This document shows, piece by piece, positions 55,199 through 63,826 of a stretch of DNA of 64,000 nucleotides. A model generated the notes under the pieces. The model ran no database searches. It saw nothing but the letters and a program-made list of their open reading frames with translations, and was not told the origin of the DNA. A program made the translations under genes and the position numbers. Origin of the DNA: Chryseobacterium taichungense (GTDB lineage Bacteria; Bacteroidota; Bacteroidia; Flavobacteriales; Weeksellaceae); assembly GCF_900109935.1 (NCBI RefSeq), contig NZ_FOBV01000003.1:480073-544072 (forward strand), in the 5' to 3' direction. How positions within the stretch are numbered: the first letter of the stretch is position 1; each line of letters opens with the position of its first letter.

Positions 55199-57598
55199 TT
55201 AATGTTTAGTATACTCCGGTTGTTCCGTGGGCAGCATTGTCGGCATGAAATATTCATTTAGCCAGTAGAATGTCTGTCCGTTCTGCTGAATTTTCACAGC
55301 CGGATCATTCCTGTGGGAAAGCATTCTTTCTGCCAGATCTTTATAATGACGGAAATAGTTTCTGGCCGTTTCATTCGTCACAATTTTAGACTTTTTCCAG
55401 CCTTTTAGCATGTATTTTGACATCAGCTCTTCTTCTGAATTATCAAAACCCGTACTTACTCCTACAGCATAAGACATCGGTTGCTGATAAAGATCTCCTT
55501 TATCCAGGAACTTTAAGGTCGGATTGTATTTCTTCAACAGTTTCACAAATTCTCTTACCGCCCTTGCCTGACTAAAATCAGATCTTTCTGCTCCTGTATT
55601 TTGATAAACTTCGGTATAGAATAATTTTAAATTATCATATTCTGTTTCGGAGATCAAAATTCCTTTTTCAAGTCCCGGCTTATAATCTTTAAGATCTTTC
55701 GGAATATATCCTTTTACCAAAAACGGGCTGCCATAATTGATGAGCTGCGCCGCAATGCCTGCAGGAACAGGATTGGTAAGTCCCGGATAGAGATATTTGT
55801 ATTTCATATCTACATTCGTTCTTCCTGCTCCCACTGATGAATGGAAGTAATCATTTAAAGATTTATCTAAAGTCATATTATCCACGGTAACCTGTGATAT
55901 CAGGCTGTCTACAGACTTTTTAAGATATCCCGGCGTTGCAATATCTCCTTTTTTAGGGAAGATAACAAATCCCTGAGACATACTCTGCTTTGGATAATCC
56001 AGCGAGAAGAAACCTTCGTCTCCTTCTACGAGATTAAAATTATTTTTCGTTAAAACATCATTCTGATCGATGATTTTCTGTTTTTTAAGTTCGGCAATAT
56101 TTTTAGCCGTATTCGTTACTACGTTTTCAGCCATCAAAACAAAATCATTGTAGGTATCCGATGATCTTGCGCTTGTCTGAAACATAATTACTCTCGCCTG
56201 GGCCTGCGTAAGGGAATTGATCACGCCGTACATATTTCCGCTCTGGTTGGCTGAAGTCCCTACAGTAACGACAATATTGGTTTCGTCAGGGAAATTCGAC
56301 AACAGATTTCCTGCTGCCATCAGACCTTCGTTTACCGGCTGATATCCGCTGTTGCTGGCACAGTTCATCTCATTGGTTTTCTGATCGATGAATGTTGTAA
56401 TCTTGCTGTAATCAGAATTTAGTGGAGAAACCGCCACATTATCACCGCACGGATTATTTTTATACAAAACCACGCCATATTTCACCTGATTAAAATAGGA
56501 AGGCTTTTCAAACCTTAGCTGTAAATCCTGCAAAAGAGATTTCACAATGGGAGCATACGGCGCATTGGAAGCGCTGATATCAAGTGTAAATACAATGTTT
56601 ATTTTCTTATCCTTATCTGTTATTTCTCTATATCTTTCAAAGTCAATAGGTTCACCTAAAACATTGAAAACATAATTTTTGCTGTAATCCAGAATATTCG
56701 TAAAATATTTGGTTTTAGAATCCGGAGTTGGTGTTTCATTTAATGGTAAAGTTACCGGGAATATATTTTCTAGAGGCGTTCTTTTATTAACTTCTGTAAG
56801 AAGAATTGCAGTTTTATTTTCAGAGTCATTTCCTCCGGGACTACCTTCATGAATACCTAAAGTGGTATCCGTGATTCCTGTAGTATTTTTCATTTTGACG
56901 GCAGAACGTTCACCCCAGCTGGAAATAACATTGGAACTTACCCATCCGTAAAGGCTTGTCCCTATACTGTCGATATTAATATTCGGATTTTTCCCTACCA
57001 GAAATCTTTTATTGTTTTCTGCCTGTTTATAAACATATACCATCTGGCCATTCGGGATTTTCACATTGGCCTGTTCGATAAGACTCGGTGAATTAAACAC
57101 CATGATCGAGTCATTTTTATAATATCTTTCAGAATTTCTGATCACCTCACTGTTGCTTGGTACTACAGCAACTTTAACCGGAAATCCTGTTTTTTCGCTT
57201 TTTAACGAGTTGCTCCATAAAAGGAGGTCAGATTCCGGAATCCAGCCGTAGGTTTTCACCTGTTTAGATGAAACCTTTTTCATTAAAGCATCAGGAATAT
57301 ATTCCGCAACTTTTACCATTCCGTCGCGATGCTTTAACACCATTAATGGTTCAAGAAATTTAACTTCTTTATATGATTTTTCATCACTTTTATCCAAATA
57401 AGCGGTGTTTCTGGAGCGATCCGAAATTGCAATCCATGGAACTGCTTTTTTAGGAAAGCCATTAACTACAGGTGAATTATCAACCTGCCCGTAATGTGAC
57501 GGTTCTGGAGTTCTTTTTGACGGCAATTTTACCTGACAGGCTGTCAGCAATACCGAAATTCCGATATAATATGCTGCTAAAGGAAGTTTATTTTTCAT
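55199..57598 (-). CDS. tssR: T6SS lipoprotein TssR, VWA-type
   Basis: A 799-residue lipoprotein (leader ending LLTAC, C20). The family signature is TssR of the Bacteroidota T6SS. The N-terminal half has SH3-like segments (WIPESDLLLWS, GWVSSN). The middle (about 320-520) is a von Willebrand A-like domain: INIVFTLDISASNAPY holds a MIDAS-type DxSxS, and later NIVVTVGTSANQSG. The C-terminal region is unique to the family. It is thought to belong to the membrane complex; the exact role is not established as far as I know. Confidence 0.88.
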   Translation of the reverse strand: MKNKLPLAAYYIGISVLLTACQVKLPSKRTPEPSHYGQVDNSPVVNGFPKKAVPWIAISDRSRNTAYLDKSDEKSYKEVKFLEPLMVLKHRDGMVKVAEYIPDALMKKVSSKQVKTYGWIPESDLLLWSNSLKSEKTGFPVKVAVVPSNSEVIRNSERYYKNDSIMVFNSPSLIEQANVKIPNGQMVYVYKQAENNKRFLVGKNPNINIDSIGTSLYGWVSSNVISSWGERSAVKMKNTTGITDTTLGIHEGSPGGNDSENKTAILLTEVNKRTPLENIFPVTLPLNETPTPDSKTKYFTNILDYSKNYVFNVLGEPIDFERYREITDKDKKINIVFTLDISASNAPYAPIVKSLLQDLQLRFEKPSYFNQVKYGVVLYKNNPCGDNVAVSPLNSDYSKITTFIDQKTNEMNCASNSGYQPVNEGLMAAGNLLSNFPDETNIVVTVGTSANQSGNMYGVINSLTQAQARVIMFQTSARSSDTYNDFVLMAENVVTNTAKNIAELKKQKIIDQNDVLTKNNFNLVEGDEGFFSLDYPKQSMSQGFVIFPKKGDIATPGYLKKSVDSLISQVTVDNMTLDKSLNDYFHSSVGAGRTNVDMKYKYLYPGLTNPVPAGIAAQLINYGSPFLVKGYIPKDLKDYKPGLEKGILISETEYDNLKLFYTEVYQNTGAERSDFSQARAVREFVKLLKKYNPTLKFLDKGDLYQQPMSYAVGVSTGFDNSEEELMSKYMLKGWKKSKIVTNETARNYFRHYKDLAERMLSHRNDPAVKIQQNGQTFYWLNEYFMPTMLPTEQPEYTKH

Positions 57599-57644
57599 CC
57601 TATTTTATATTTTACGATTGGTGTGATGCCCTGAAAGGACGTGA

Positions 57645-58550
57645 TTATTTGCTTTGGTTAATGTCTACTTTCGTAACACAGTTCTGTGCATCGTCAAAAT
57701 TCACCTTAACGGTCTGAATGACATTATTCTTGTCAAACTGAAGTCCTGCACAATACATGTAGAAATTATTGACTTTACTGTCGTTTACTTTCACAACTGT
57801 ATTTTCATTGTTGCACAGGTATGTTCTCAAGAGATAATTGTAGTGCATGTTGAAGTTATTTCCGTAGGCAATCTGCTGAAGATGATATTTGAAATCATTA
57901 TCAATTTTAGCATACGTATCTTCCACACTCACTTCATCTTCCAATGCATCGTAGTAAGGAAGGATTTTGATCTGGTGAAGAACAGGCTCTTCCGTTTCGT
58001 CGGTAATAAGACTTACCACATAATCACCCGGCTTCTGATAAGAATAGATCGCTAATTTGTCCTTAGAATCAATCCTTCCGGTTTCCCCGAATTTCCAGGT
58101 AAACTGCTTACCGTCTGAAATGGCACGGAACTGCACATTTTCAAACTGCATAGCCTGAGAGGGGGCGTCAATGAGTGTCACCGTTTTTACAGTGTCCTTT
58201 TTAGGAACAGTCCTAGGAGAAACAATGATAGGGAAAGATTTGGAATATTTATTATCGATAATCAAGGTCACCTGATAATATCCCGGTCTGTTGTAAAAGT
58301 GAATGCCTTTGCTTTTATCGCTGGTGGTTCCGTCTCCGAAATTCCATCTTTTTGTTTTGGCAAACTGTGTTTTATCTTCGAATGAAAGTGTATCTCCCTC
58401 TTTCAGGTTAGATGGATAGACCAGTCCTAAAATATCGTCGGAAGAGTGTATCACTTTCTTCTGCAGCCATAATGCAACCAATGCCGCTATCAGCAATGTT
58501 GCAATAACACCAATAATAATGTTCTTCTTGTTTTTCTGAAAGTAATTCAT
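57645..58550 (-). CDS. PKD-domain membrane protein of the T6SS, TssP candidate
   Basis: A 301-residue single-pass membrane protein (TM about 11-30) with a large periplasmic part. Two PKD-like domains are visible: FEDKTQFAKTKRWNFGDGTT with FYNRPGYYQVTLII, and ISDGKQFTWKFGETG with SYQKPGDYVVSLI. A C-terminal domain of about 100 residues follows. It lies 46 bases upstream of tssR in the same transcript. Bacteroidota T6SS loci have five special membrane proteins (TssN to TssR); by position this may be TssP, but I cannot confirm the name. Confidence 0.75.
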   Translation of the reverse strand: MNYFQKNKKNIIIGVIATLLIAALVALWLQKKVIHSSDDILGLVYPSNLKEGDTLSFEDKTQFAKTKRWNFGDGTTSDKSKGIHFYNRPGYYQVTLIIDNKYSKSFPIIVSPRTVPKKDTVKTVTLIDAPSQAMQFENVQFRAISDGKQFTWKFGETGRIDSKDKLAIYSYQKPGDYVVSLITDETEEPVLHQIKILPYYDALEDEVSVEDTYAKIDNDFKYHLQQIAYGNNFNMHYNYLLRTYLCNNENTVVKVNDSKVNNFYMYCAGLQFDKNNVIQTVKVNFDDAQNCVTKVDINQSK

Positions 58551-58609
58551 AGTTAATGATTGTGTGATGTGTATTGTGTTTGTGTAAAATTTTCCTTAGT
58601 GTAAAAAGT

Positions 58610-59137
58610 TTACTGAGATCTTGAATTCAAAACGGTCTCGCGCTGGAAAAGCTGACTTTTCTTTTCCTTGAAGCCGATGGAGCATTCTTCAAATTGTTTT
58701 TCAAAATTTTTGATATTCTCAGTTTTGCTTGAAATAATTTTTTTGTCGTTGAAATACATTTTATAAAATTCTGCGATCTGCGGATATGCCTCTTTTCTAA
58801 TATCGTTGATGTTTTCCCCGTTCTGGTAGTAGCCGGCAACGTCATTGATCCCGTACATAATATTGTTTTCCTCAAAAGGCTGCGCACCTTCATCGGTAAT
58901 CTTATTAATCATCGAAAAAGTACTGTCCAGGACCTTGAATGATGACTTCTGCTTCTGATCGAATTTAGCCTTTTCTTCCAGCAATTGTACGGAGATGATA
59001 TCGTTATCTGAAAAAGGAGATTCAAATCCTCTTAAAAAGATGATTCCCATAAAAATAAGGGCTGTTAAAAGCATCAGAATTAAATATAAAAACTGGTAAT
59101 GCCTTTCTCTTTTTGATAGAGTAACTTGTGCTTGCAT
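58610..59137 (-). CDS. TssO-like T6SS membrane protein, second of the pair
   Basis: A 175-residue single-pass membrane protein: a short cytoplasmic basic N-terminus, TM (about 16-36) and a helical periplasmic region likely to form coiled coils (KIISSKTENIKNFEKQFEEC). It resembles TssO in size and topology and follows the other TssO-like gene after ten bases. Two such genes in tandem may form a heteromer. Name uncertain. Confidence 0.68.
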   Translation of the reverse strand: MQAQVTLSKRERHYQFLYLILMLLTALIFMGIIFLRGFESPFSDNDIISVQLLEEKAKFDQKQKSSFKVLDSTFSMINKITDEGAQPFEENNIMYGINDVAGYYQNGENINDIRKEAYPQIAEFYKMYFNDKKIISSKTENIKNFEKQFEECSIGFKEKKSQLFQRETVLNSRSQ

Positions 59138-59147
59138 AATATTCGTT

Positions 59148-59684
59148 TTATTTTCTTCTTCTCATTCCTGAAAACTTCCTGGTAGGATCTACCTTAAGCT
59201 CGCTGTTGATGATTCCTATCTTCCCTTTGCATTCGTTCAGATTTCTCAGCGCCACCTGCTCCTTGTAAGAAACGTCAATAATCTGTTTTTTTAAGGCCAG
59301 CATCGGCTCGATCTGCTTCATCAGAATGGAATAGTGTTTAAAATTACCTGCACTGTCTGTCCCCATAGCACCTCTTGCATTCCTGACGTCTTCCATGATG
59401 GCATTTCTCAGGAAAATATCATTCTGCACCCTGTTGATGTCAAGCTGATCCATACGGTAAAGTATGCTGTCTACATGAGTTCGCAGAAGATCACTTCTGG
59501 TAAGTAGATAGCGGTAGTCATCCGCTTCTTTTTTTATACCCTGTCTTTGGATGTCGTAACTTTTAAAAAAGAAAAATACACAGATGAAGGAAACACCTGA
59601 TAAAACGATGAAAGATAGAACAAATTTCCAAATGCCTATCCTGACGTCTGCCTTGTTTAATTTTTTCTCCCGGTTCGAAGACAT
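59148..59684 (-). CDS. tssO: TssO-like T6SS membrane protein, first of the pair
   Basis: A 178-residue single-pass membrane protein with a basic cytoplasmic N-terminus (MSSNREKKLNKADVRIGI), TM (about 18-40) and a long periplasmic helical region. It fits TssO, a transmembrane part of the Bacteroidota T6SS. First gene of the minus-strand operon that runs through tssR; the 177-bp gap upstream is shared with the divergent regulator. Confidence 0.75.
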   Translation of the reverse strand: MSSNREKKLNKADVRIGIWKFVLSFIVLSGVSFICVFFFFKSYDIQRQGIKKEADDYRYLLTRSDLLRTHVDSILYRMDQLDINRVQNDIFLRNAIMEDVRNARGAMGTDSAGNFKHYSILMKQIEPMLALKKQIIDVSYKEQVALRNLNECKGKIGIINSELKVDPTRKFSGMRRRK

Positions 59685-59861
59685 AGTTTGTGATTTGTTT
59701 GGTCTGTGAAATTATAAAAAAATAATCTATTCACAAAATTTAAGTATTTCTATGATATAATATTATTTTTCTAATTAAATTAAGATTAATTTTCACTTTC
59801 ATCTTATTTTCATAATTTAGTGATCTGATTTTTAATCATCATTCACCAAATCGATATTAAA

Positions 59862-60533
59862 GTGAGCAAATTATTGACCAATACTGTGCGGTTTTCCATA
59901 GCAGACAGTGATTTTTATTTTAAAAAAATATTAATCAAAATGCTTACCGAAAATCCGTTCTATATGCTTCTTAACGACTGCAACAACGGGCATGAGCTCA
60001 TCAGCAGAAATTACAGGAGACAGGAAGACGTTTTCATTGTAGAGCTTTTTATGCCGGTATTAAGCGGTCTCGAAGCCATCAAATACATTCGTAAAAGTAA
60101 TCGTGAAACGCCTATCATCACCTATTCCGGAACTTATCAGGAAGACATGGCGGAAATCCTGTCAAAAATTCCCAATATTTTTTATTGTCAGAAAAAAAGC
60201 AATATCATCAAGGATATCATTAAAGGAAAAATAACCGCAGACAGTTTCGATTACGAAGCTTATACTAAACAATGGGAACAGCAGCCTCTTGCAGTAATGG
60301 AATATATGGATCGCCAGAAAAAAAGCCAGGAAGAGCTTTCACCAACAGAAATCCAGCTTATGAAATTCTGCTACGAAGGTTTTAGTAATAAAGAAATCGG
60401 TGAAAAGCTGAATCTCAGTACTAGAACCATTGACACCTATATCAACCGGCTCACAGAAAAGCTTGGATTGAAAACAAAACTTCACCTGATTCGCTTTTGT
60501 GTGGAGAATGGATATTATAATTCCAGCATGTAA
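59862..60533 (+). CDS. LuxR-type response regulator with a Glu-substituted receiver
   Basis: A 223-residue transcription factor with a GTG start. Receiver (about 9-125): aligning DVFIVELFMP with the usual DLVLLDxxMP puts E61 at the phosphorylated Asp. The acidic pair is reduced to ADSD; Ser (ITYSGTY) and Lys (YCQKKSN) remain. A LuxR/NarL-type helix-turn-helix (about 158-220) includes LSPTEIQLMKF, NKEIGEKLNLSTRTIDTYI. Glu often mimics phospho-Asp, so it may be always active, or controlled otherwise. No kinase is adjacent. It is divergent from the T6SS membrane-protein operon, so control of T6SS genes is likely; the palindromes at both hcp genes are candidate targets. Confidence 0.88.
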   Translation: MSKLLTNTVRFSIADSDFYFKKILIKMLTENPFYMLLNDCNNGHELISRNYRRQEDVFIVELFMPVLSGLEAIKYIRKSNRETPIITYSGTYQEDMAEILSKIPNIFYCQKKSNIIKDIIKGKITADSFDYEAYTKQWEQQPLAVMEYMDRQKKSQEELSPTEIQLMKFCYEGFSNKEIGEKLNLSTRTIDTYINRLTEKLGLKTKLHLIRFCVENGYYNSSM

Positions 60534-60609
60534 AGGGGATTTAACGTTATCTTAATACAAAGTAAACATTCAATTTTCAATCGCTTATAAAAAAATATTT
60601 TGCCACTAA

Positions 60610-60641
60610 TTTGCTAATATTCAATTTTTTTAACTAAATTT
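60610..60641 (+). promoter_or_regulatory. Promoter of the HU gene
   Basis: TTTG at 60610-60613 and TAAATTTG at 60634-60641 are 20 bp apart, a full Bacteroidota -33/-7 match. The inferred start is about 26 bases before the ATG at 60674. Confidence 0.8.
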
Positions 60642-60673
60642 GCACACCTAAAATTTAAAATTAAAATAAGGAA

Positions 60674-60964
60674 ATGACAAAGGCAGAATTGGTAAACACC
60701 ATCTCAAATAAGTTGGGAACCGAAAAGAATGAAACACAGAAAGTTGTAGAAGCTTTTATGCAAGAAATCAGAACTTCTATGTATAATGGAGATAATGTTT
60801 ATTTGAGAGGTTTTGGATCTTTTATCATTAAAACAAGAGCAGCAAAGACGGGAAGAAATATCTCTAAGAACACTGCTATTGAAATCCCTGCTCACAATAT
60901 TCCTGCTTTCAAGCCGTCAAAATCTTTTGTGGAGAAAGTAAAAACAAAAGTTAAGGTAAAATAA
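60674..60964 (+). CDS. HU family DNA-binding protein
   Basis: A 96-residue histone-like protein of the HU/IHF family that bends and compacts DNA. It has the typical helical start (MTKAELVNTISNKLGTEKNE), the beta-arm segment GFGSFIIKTRAAKTGRNIS and the DNA-minor-groove region IEIPAHNIPAFKPSKSF. The C-terminus is Lys-rich. It is preceded by a strong promoter and followed by the 29-residue basic protein. Confidence 0.95.
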   Translation: MTKAELVNTISNKLGTEKNETQKVVEAFMQEIRTSMYNGDNVYLRGFGSFIIKTRAAKTGRNISKNTAIEIPAHNIPAFKPSKSFVEKVKTKVKVK

Positions 60965-61003
60965 ATCAACTGAATATTAACTAGTTACTAAAAAATTATA
61001 ATT

Positions 61004-61093
61004 ATGCCAAGCGGAAAGAAAAGAAAAAGACACAAGGTTGCAACTCACAAAAGAAAAAAGAGAAGAAGAGCAAACAGACACAAGAAAAAATAA
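61004..61093 (+). CDS. 29-residue Arg/Lys-rich protein
   Basis: Encodes MPSGKKRKRHKVATHKRKKR followed by RRANRHKKK; 19 of 29 residues are Lys, Arg or His counted conservatively as basic. It lies 39 bases after the HU gene on the same strand. I recall near-identical short proteins in many flavobacteria, sometimes labelled AURKAIP1/COX24-like (the domain of mitochondrial ribosomal mS38). A role on the ribosome is therefore plausible. It is too short for most gene callers. The family call is from memory. Confidence 0.75.
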   Translation: MPSGKKRKRHKVATHKRKKRRRANRHKKK

Positions 61094-61322
61094 TCTCATT
61101 TCCTGAGATTTATAATATATAATATAGTTGGTGATTTTAAGATTTTAAAGGTTCACCGACTATATTTTGTTTTGCAACTATTAAGATGTCAATGAAAGGA
61201 TTTTATATTTTATCAAAAAAATTGCTATTCATTCAATACTAATTCTTAACTTAAGGATAAATTTATATGATGAAATATATGTCTGTTTTCTACCTTCTTA
61301 ACAATTTTTATCTTACAATAAA

Positions 61323-62882
61323 ATGAAGAAAGAACTAATAGTTTCGCATGAAGATGATCTTACAAAGATTGCACTGCTGGAAGACGGAAGACTATGTGAA
61401 CTTCATGAGCAAGAGGACAAAAGTGATTTTATAGTTGGAGATCTTTTTATCGGAAAAGTAAAAAAACTTGCCCCCAACCTGAATGCAGCCTTTGTAAATA
61501 TCGGCTACGAAAAGGATGCTTTCCTTCATTATCAGGATCTGGGGCCACAATATCTTACTTATCGCAAGTTTCTGAAAGATACCATTTCAAAAAAGCAAAA
61601 TACTTCAGGTTTAAAAAATTTCGAGATACAACCCGAAATCGACAAAAACGGAACTGTAGACAAAGTTATTGCAAAAGACGATGTTGTTTTACTTCAGATT
61701 ACCAAAGAGCCCATTTCTACAAAAGGACCAAGAATATCTACCCAGATTTCGCTCACAGGACGCTTTTTAGTACTCATCCCATTCGACAATAAAGTATCGA
61801 TTTCAAAAAAAGTTAAAAGTTCTGAAGAAAAAGAAAGGCTGAGAACACTTATCGAAAGTATCAAGCCTGAAGGTTTCGGAGTTATTATCAGAACCGTCGC
61901 TGAAGGAAAAAAAGTTGCTGATCTTCATAATGACATGAATCAGCTTATTCAGAAATGGGAAACTACTTTTAAAAATATCCAGAAAAATAAAGTCCCTTCC
62001 AGAGTTCTGAGCGAAGACGACAAAGCTTCAGCTATTTTAAGAGACAATTTCAACCAGGATTTCGTAAGTATTACCTGCGATGATGAGCAAATGGTCAGTG
62101 AAATGAAGAATTACCTCGAAGTAATTGCTCCCGAAAGAAAGAATATTGTCCACTTTTATGATTCACATATTCCTTTGCTGGAATACTACAACGTCGAAAA
62201 ACAGCTTAAACAAAGCTTTGGCAAACATGTAAACATTCCCAGCTCAAAAGGTGCTTATCTCGTTATAGAGCACACCGAAGCATTACACGTAATCGATGTA
62301 AATTCCGGAAATAACATTACCACCGGAACATCTGTCAATAAAGAACATGCGCTTAAAGTAAACAAAATGGCCGCTACTGAAATTGCAAGACAGCTACGCC
62401 TTCGCGATATGGGTGGTATTATTGTCATCGATTTCATCGACATGACCAATCCTGAGCACAGAAAAGAGCTCTATGAACACCTCAGGGAAGAGATGAAACG
62501 TGATAAAGCACGACATAAAATACTTCCTCCAAGCAAATTCGGACTCATACAGATTACCAGACAAAGAAACCGTCCGGAAAAACAGATTGAAACGAAGGAA
62601 GAAAACCCTAATAAAGATGGAGAAATCGTTGCTCCAATCGTTATTGTAGAACGGATGGGGGAAACCCTCAGAACCATCATGCAAAAGGAAAAAGGAAAGC
62701 TTTACCTGCATGTACATCCGTTCGTTGAAGCTTATCTTACCAAAGGTTTCAACAGCATTCAGACAAAATGGTTCATGAAATACAAAAAATGGGTAACTGT
62801 AGTCCCAAGAGACTCTTTTAAATATTTAGAATATAGAATTTACAATTCAAAAAAAGAAGAATTGATCGGATTTTCTAATTAA
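61323..62882 (+). CDS. rng: RNase E/G family endoribonuclease
   Basis: A 519-residue single-strand endoribonuclease of the RNase E/G family, for rRNA and mRNA processing. S1 domain at about 35-125 (VGDLFIGKVKKLAPNLNAAF, YEKDAFLHYQDLG), then the 5' sensor region and the catalytic DNase I-like domain with Asp motifs HVIDVNSG and VIDFIDM. The TRQRNRPE stretch follows, where E. coli RNase E/G have the Cys zinc link; here no CPxC appears, and the region reads IETKEENPNKDGE. The C-terminal small domain ends KKEELIGFSN. Gene is downstream of HU, with a strong terminator after it. Confidence 0.94.
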   Translation: MKKELIVSHEDDLTKIALLEDGRLCELHEQEDKSDFIVGDLFIGKVKKLAPNLNAAFVNIGYEKDAFLHYQDLGPQYLTYRKFLKDTISKKQNTSGLKNFEIQPEIDKNGTVDKVIAKDDVVLLQITKEPISTKGPRISTQISLTGRFLVLIPFDNKVSISKKVKSSEEKERLRTLIESIKPEGFGVIIRTVAEGKKVADLHNDMNQLIQKWETTFKNIQKNKVPSRVLSEDDKASAILRDNFNQDFVSITCDDEQMVSEMKNYLEVIAPERKNIVHFYDSHIPLLEYYNVEKQLKQSFGKHVNIPSSKGAYLVIEHTEALHVIDVNSGNNITTGTSVNKEHALKVNKMAATEIARQLRLRDMGGIIVIDFIDMTNPEHRKELYEHLREEMKRDKARHKILPPSKFGLIQITRQRNRPEKQIETKEENPNKDGEIVAPIVIVERMGETLRTIMQKEKGKLYLHVHPFVEAYLTKGFNSIQTKWFMKYKKWVTVVPRDSFKYLEYRIYNSKKEELIGFSN

Positions 62883-62890
62883 AAAATTAC

Positions 62891-62917
62891 AACCTCTGGT
62901 TCTGCCGGAGGTTTTTT
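62891..62917 (+). terminator. Rho-independent terminator after rng
   Basis: ACCTCTGG pairs with CCGGAGGT around TTCTG, then six T. Confidence 0.88.
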
Positions 62918-63029
62918 ATTGCTATAAAAGTTCCAATTTCAATACCAATTTTTTGTCCGAATATACTATCTCAAACGAAGCTCGCTTACACACTCACGAT
63001 ATTAAGGGATAATGCAATAATATTTTTCA

Positions 63030-63172
63030 GGAGCTTATTCTCGCTATCCGCTCTTACTCCTCGCGCCATTGCTTTCCCGGCTAAGGCCTAACACGCCATT
63101 CCCTGCTGTGGGGTAACCGCTCCTATCGAGGCTAGGGTGTTTGTCGGTATTTAGCACTGGCCTGTTATAAAT
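63030..63172 (-). repeat. Conserved rRNA-flanking repeat with a peptide-like frame
   Basis: A GC-richer block in an AT-rich gap. On the minus strand one frame, closing at 63044, reads HPSLDRSGYPTAGNGVLG then LSRESNGARSKSG. I recall this peptide as a recurrent spurious ORF in Chryseobacterium-group genomes, which suggests a repeated nucleotide element, not a protein gene. There is no ATG in that frame close by. Borders are approximate. Confidence 0.55.
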
Positions 63173-63360
63173 AAATCTTCGGCTGAAAATCGGAATTAAG
63201 ATATTAAGATGAGCTATTAATAATAAGCAATAAAATCACAGTCTATTAAGATCTTATTTCTCCATGCTCTCATTCTCTATAAACTTCTAATTTTCCCTGA
63301 TCTAAGTAACCCCTGATGCGATGCCTATATTCCTTTAGAATAAGATATGAATAATATTTT

Positions 63361-63415
63361 AAAGCAAGCCCTGAAGGGGCGCCATCCTATAGCACCGGGT
63401 ACAACCCGGTGGAAT
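63361..63415. repeat. REP-like palindromic element
   Basis: Holds GCCCTGAAGGGGC and the perfect 8-bp stem CACCGGGT-ACA-ACCCGGTG (63393-63411). A minus-strand frame through it (63325-63591) is not accepted as a gene. No RAYT transposase is in the window. Confidence 0.7.
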
Positions 63416-63603
63416 GTTAATCCCAAATTCCATCGAACCCTAATGAGCGTAATTATGAGTAATGGAATGATAGGTAATAAATAATATGCAATAGGTGATT
63501 TAATGTTAAACGTTAAATTTTTAAACGTTAAATCTTCAATCTCCTGTTCTTCTCGTTGGTTCTTTTTACTTTTTCCCTGGTTCTTTGTCATTGGGGTATG
63601 CTG

Positions 63604-63665
63604 TTTACCTTAAACTTTGAATCTTGAATCTTGAATATTGAATCTTGAATCTTGAATCTTGAATG
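63604..63665. repeat. 7-bp tandem repeat downstream of the rRNA operon
   Basis: GAATCTT is repeated about six times, once as GAATATT. Related GAAT-TTGAAT stretches recur on the other side of 5S rRNA (about 63840-63880). The full gap 62918-63716 contains this repeat, the two repeats above and no gene I can support. Confidence 0.75.
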
Positions 63666-63673
63666 GTATAAAC

Positions 63674-63704
63674 GAAAAAAGTCTCACACATTGCTGTATG
63701 AGAC
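63674..63704 (-). terminator. Terminator of the rRNA operon
   Basis: On the minus strand GTCTCATACA pairs with TGTGTGAGAC (one G-U pair) and is followed by six T. It lies just after 5S rRNA. Confidence 0.9.
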
Positions 63705-63716
63705 TTTTATAAAAAA

Positions 63717-63826
<110 letters not shown>

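Noticed and set aside
63325..63591. 88-codon minus-strand frame
   Set aside because: It reads through the REP-like palindrome and AT-rich gap; no homologous domain seen.
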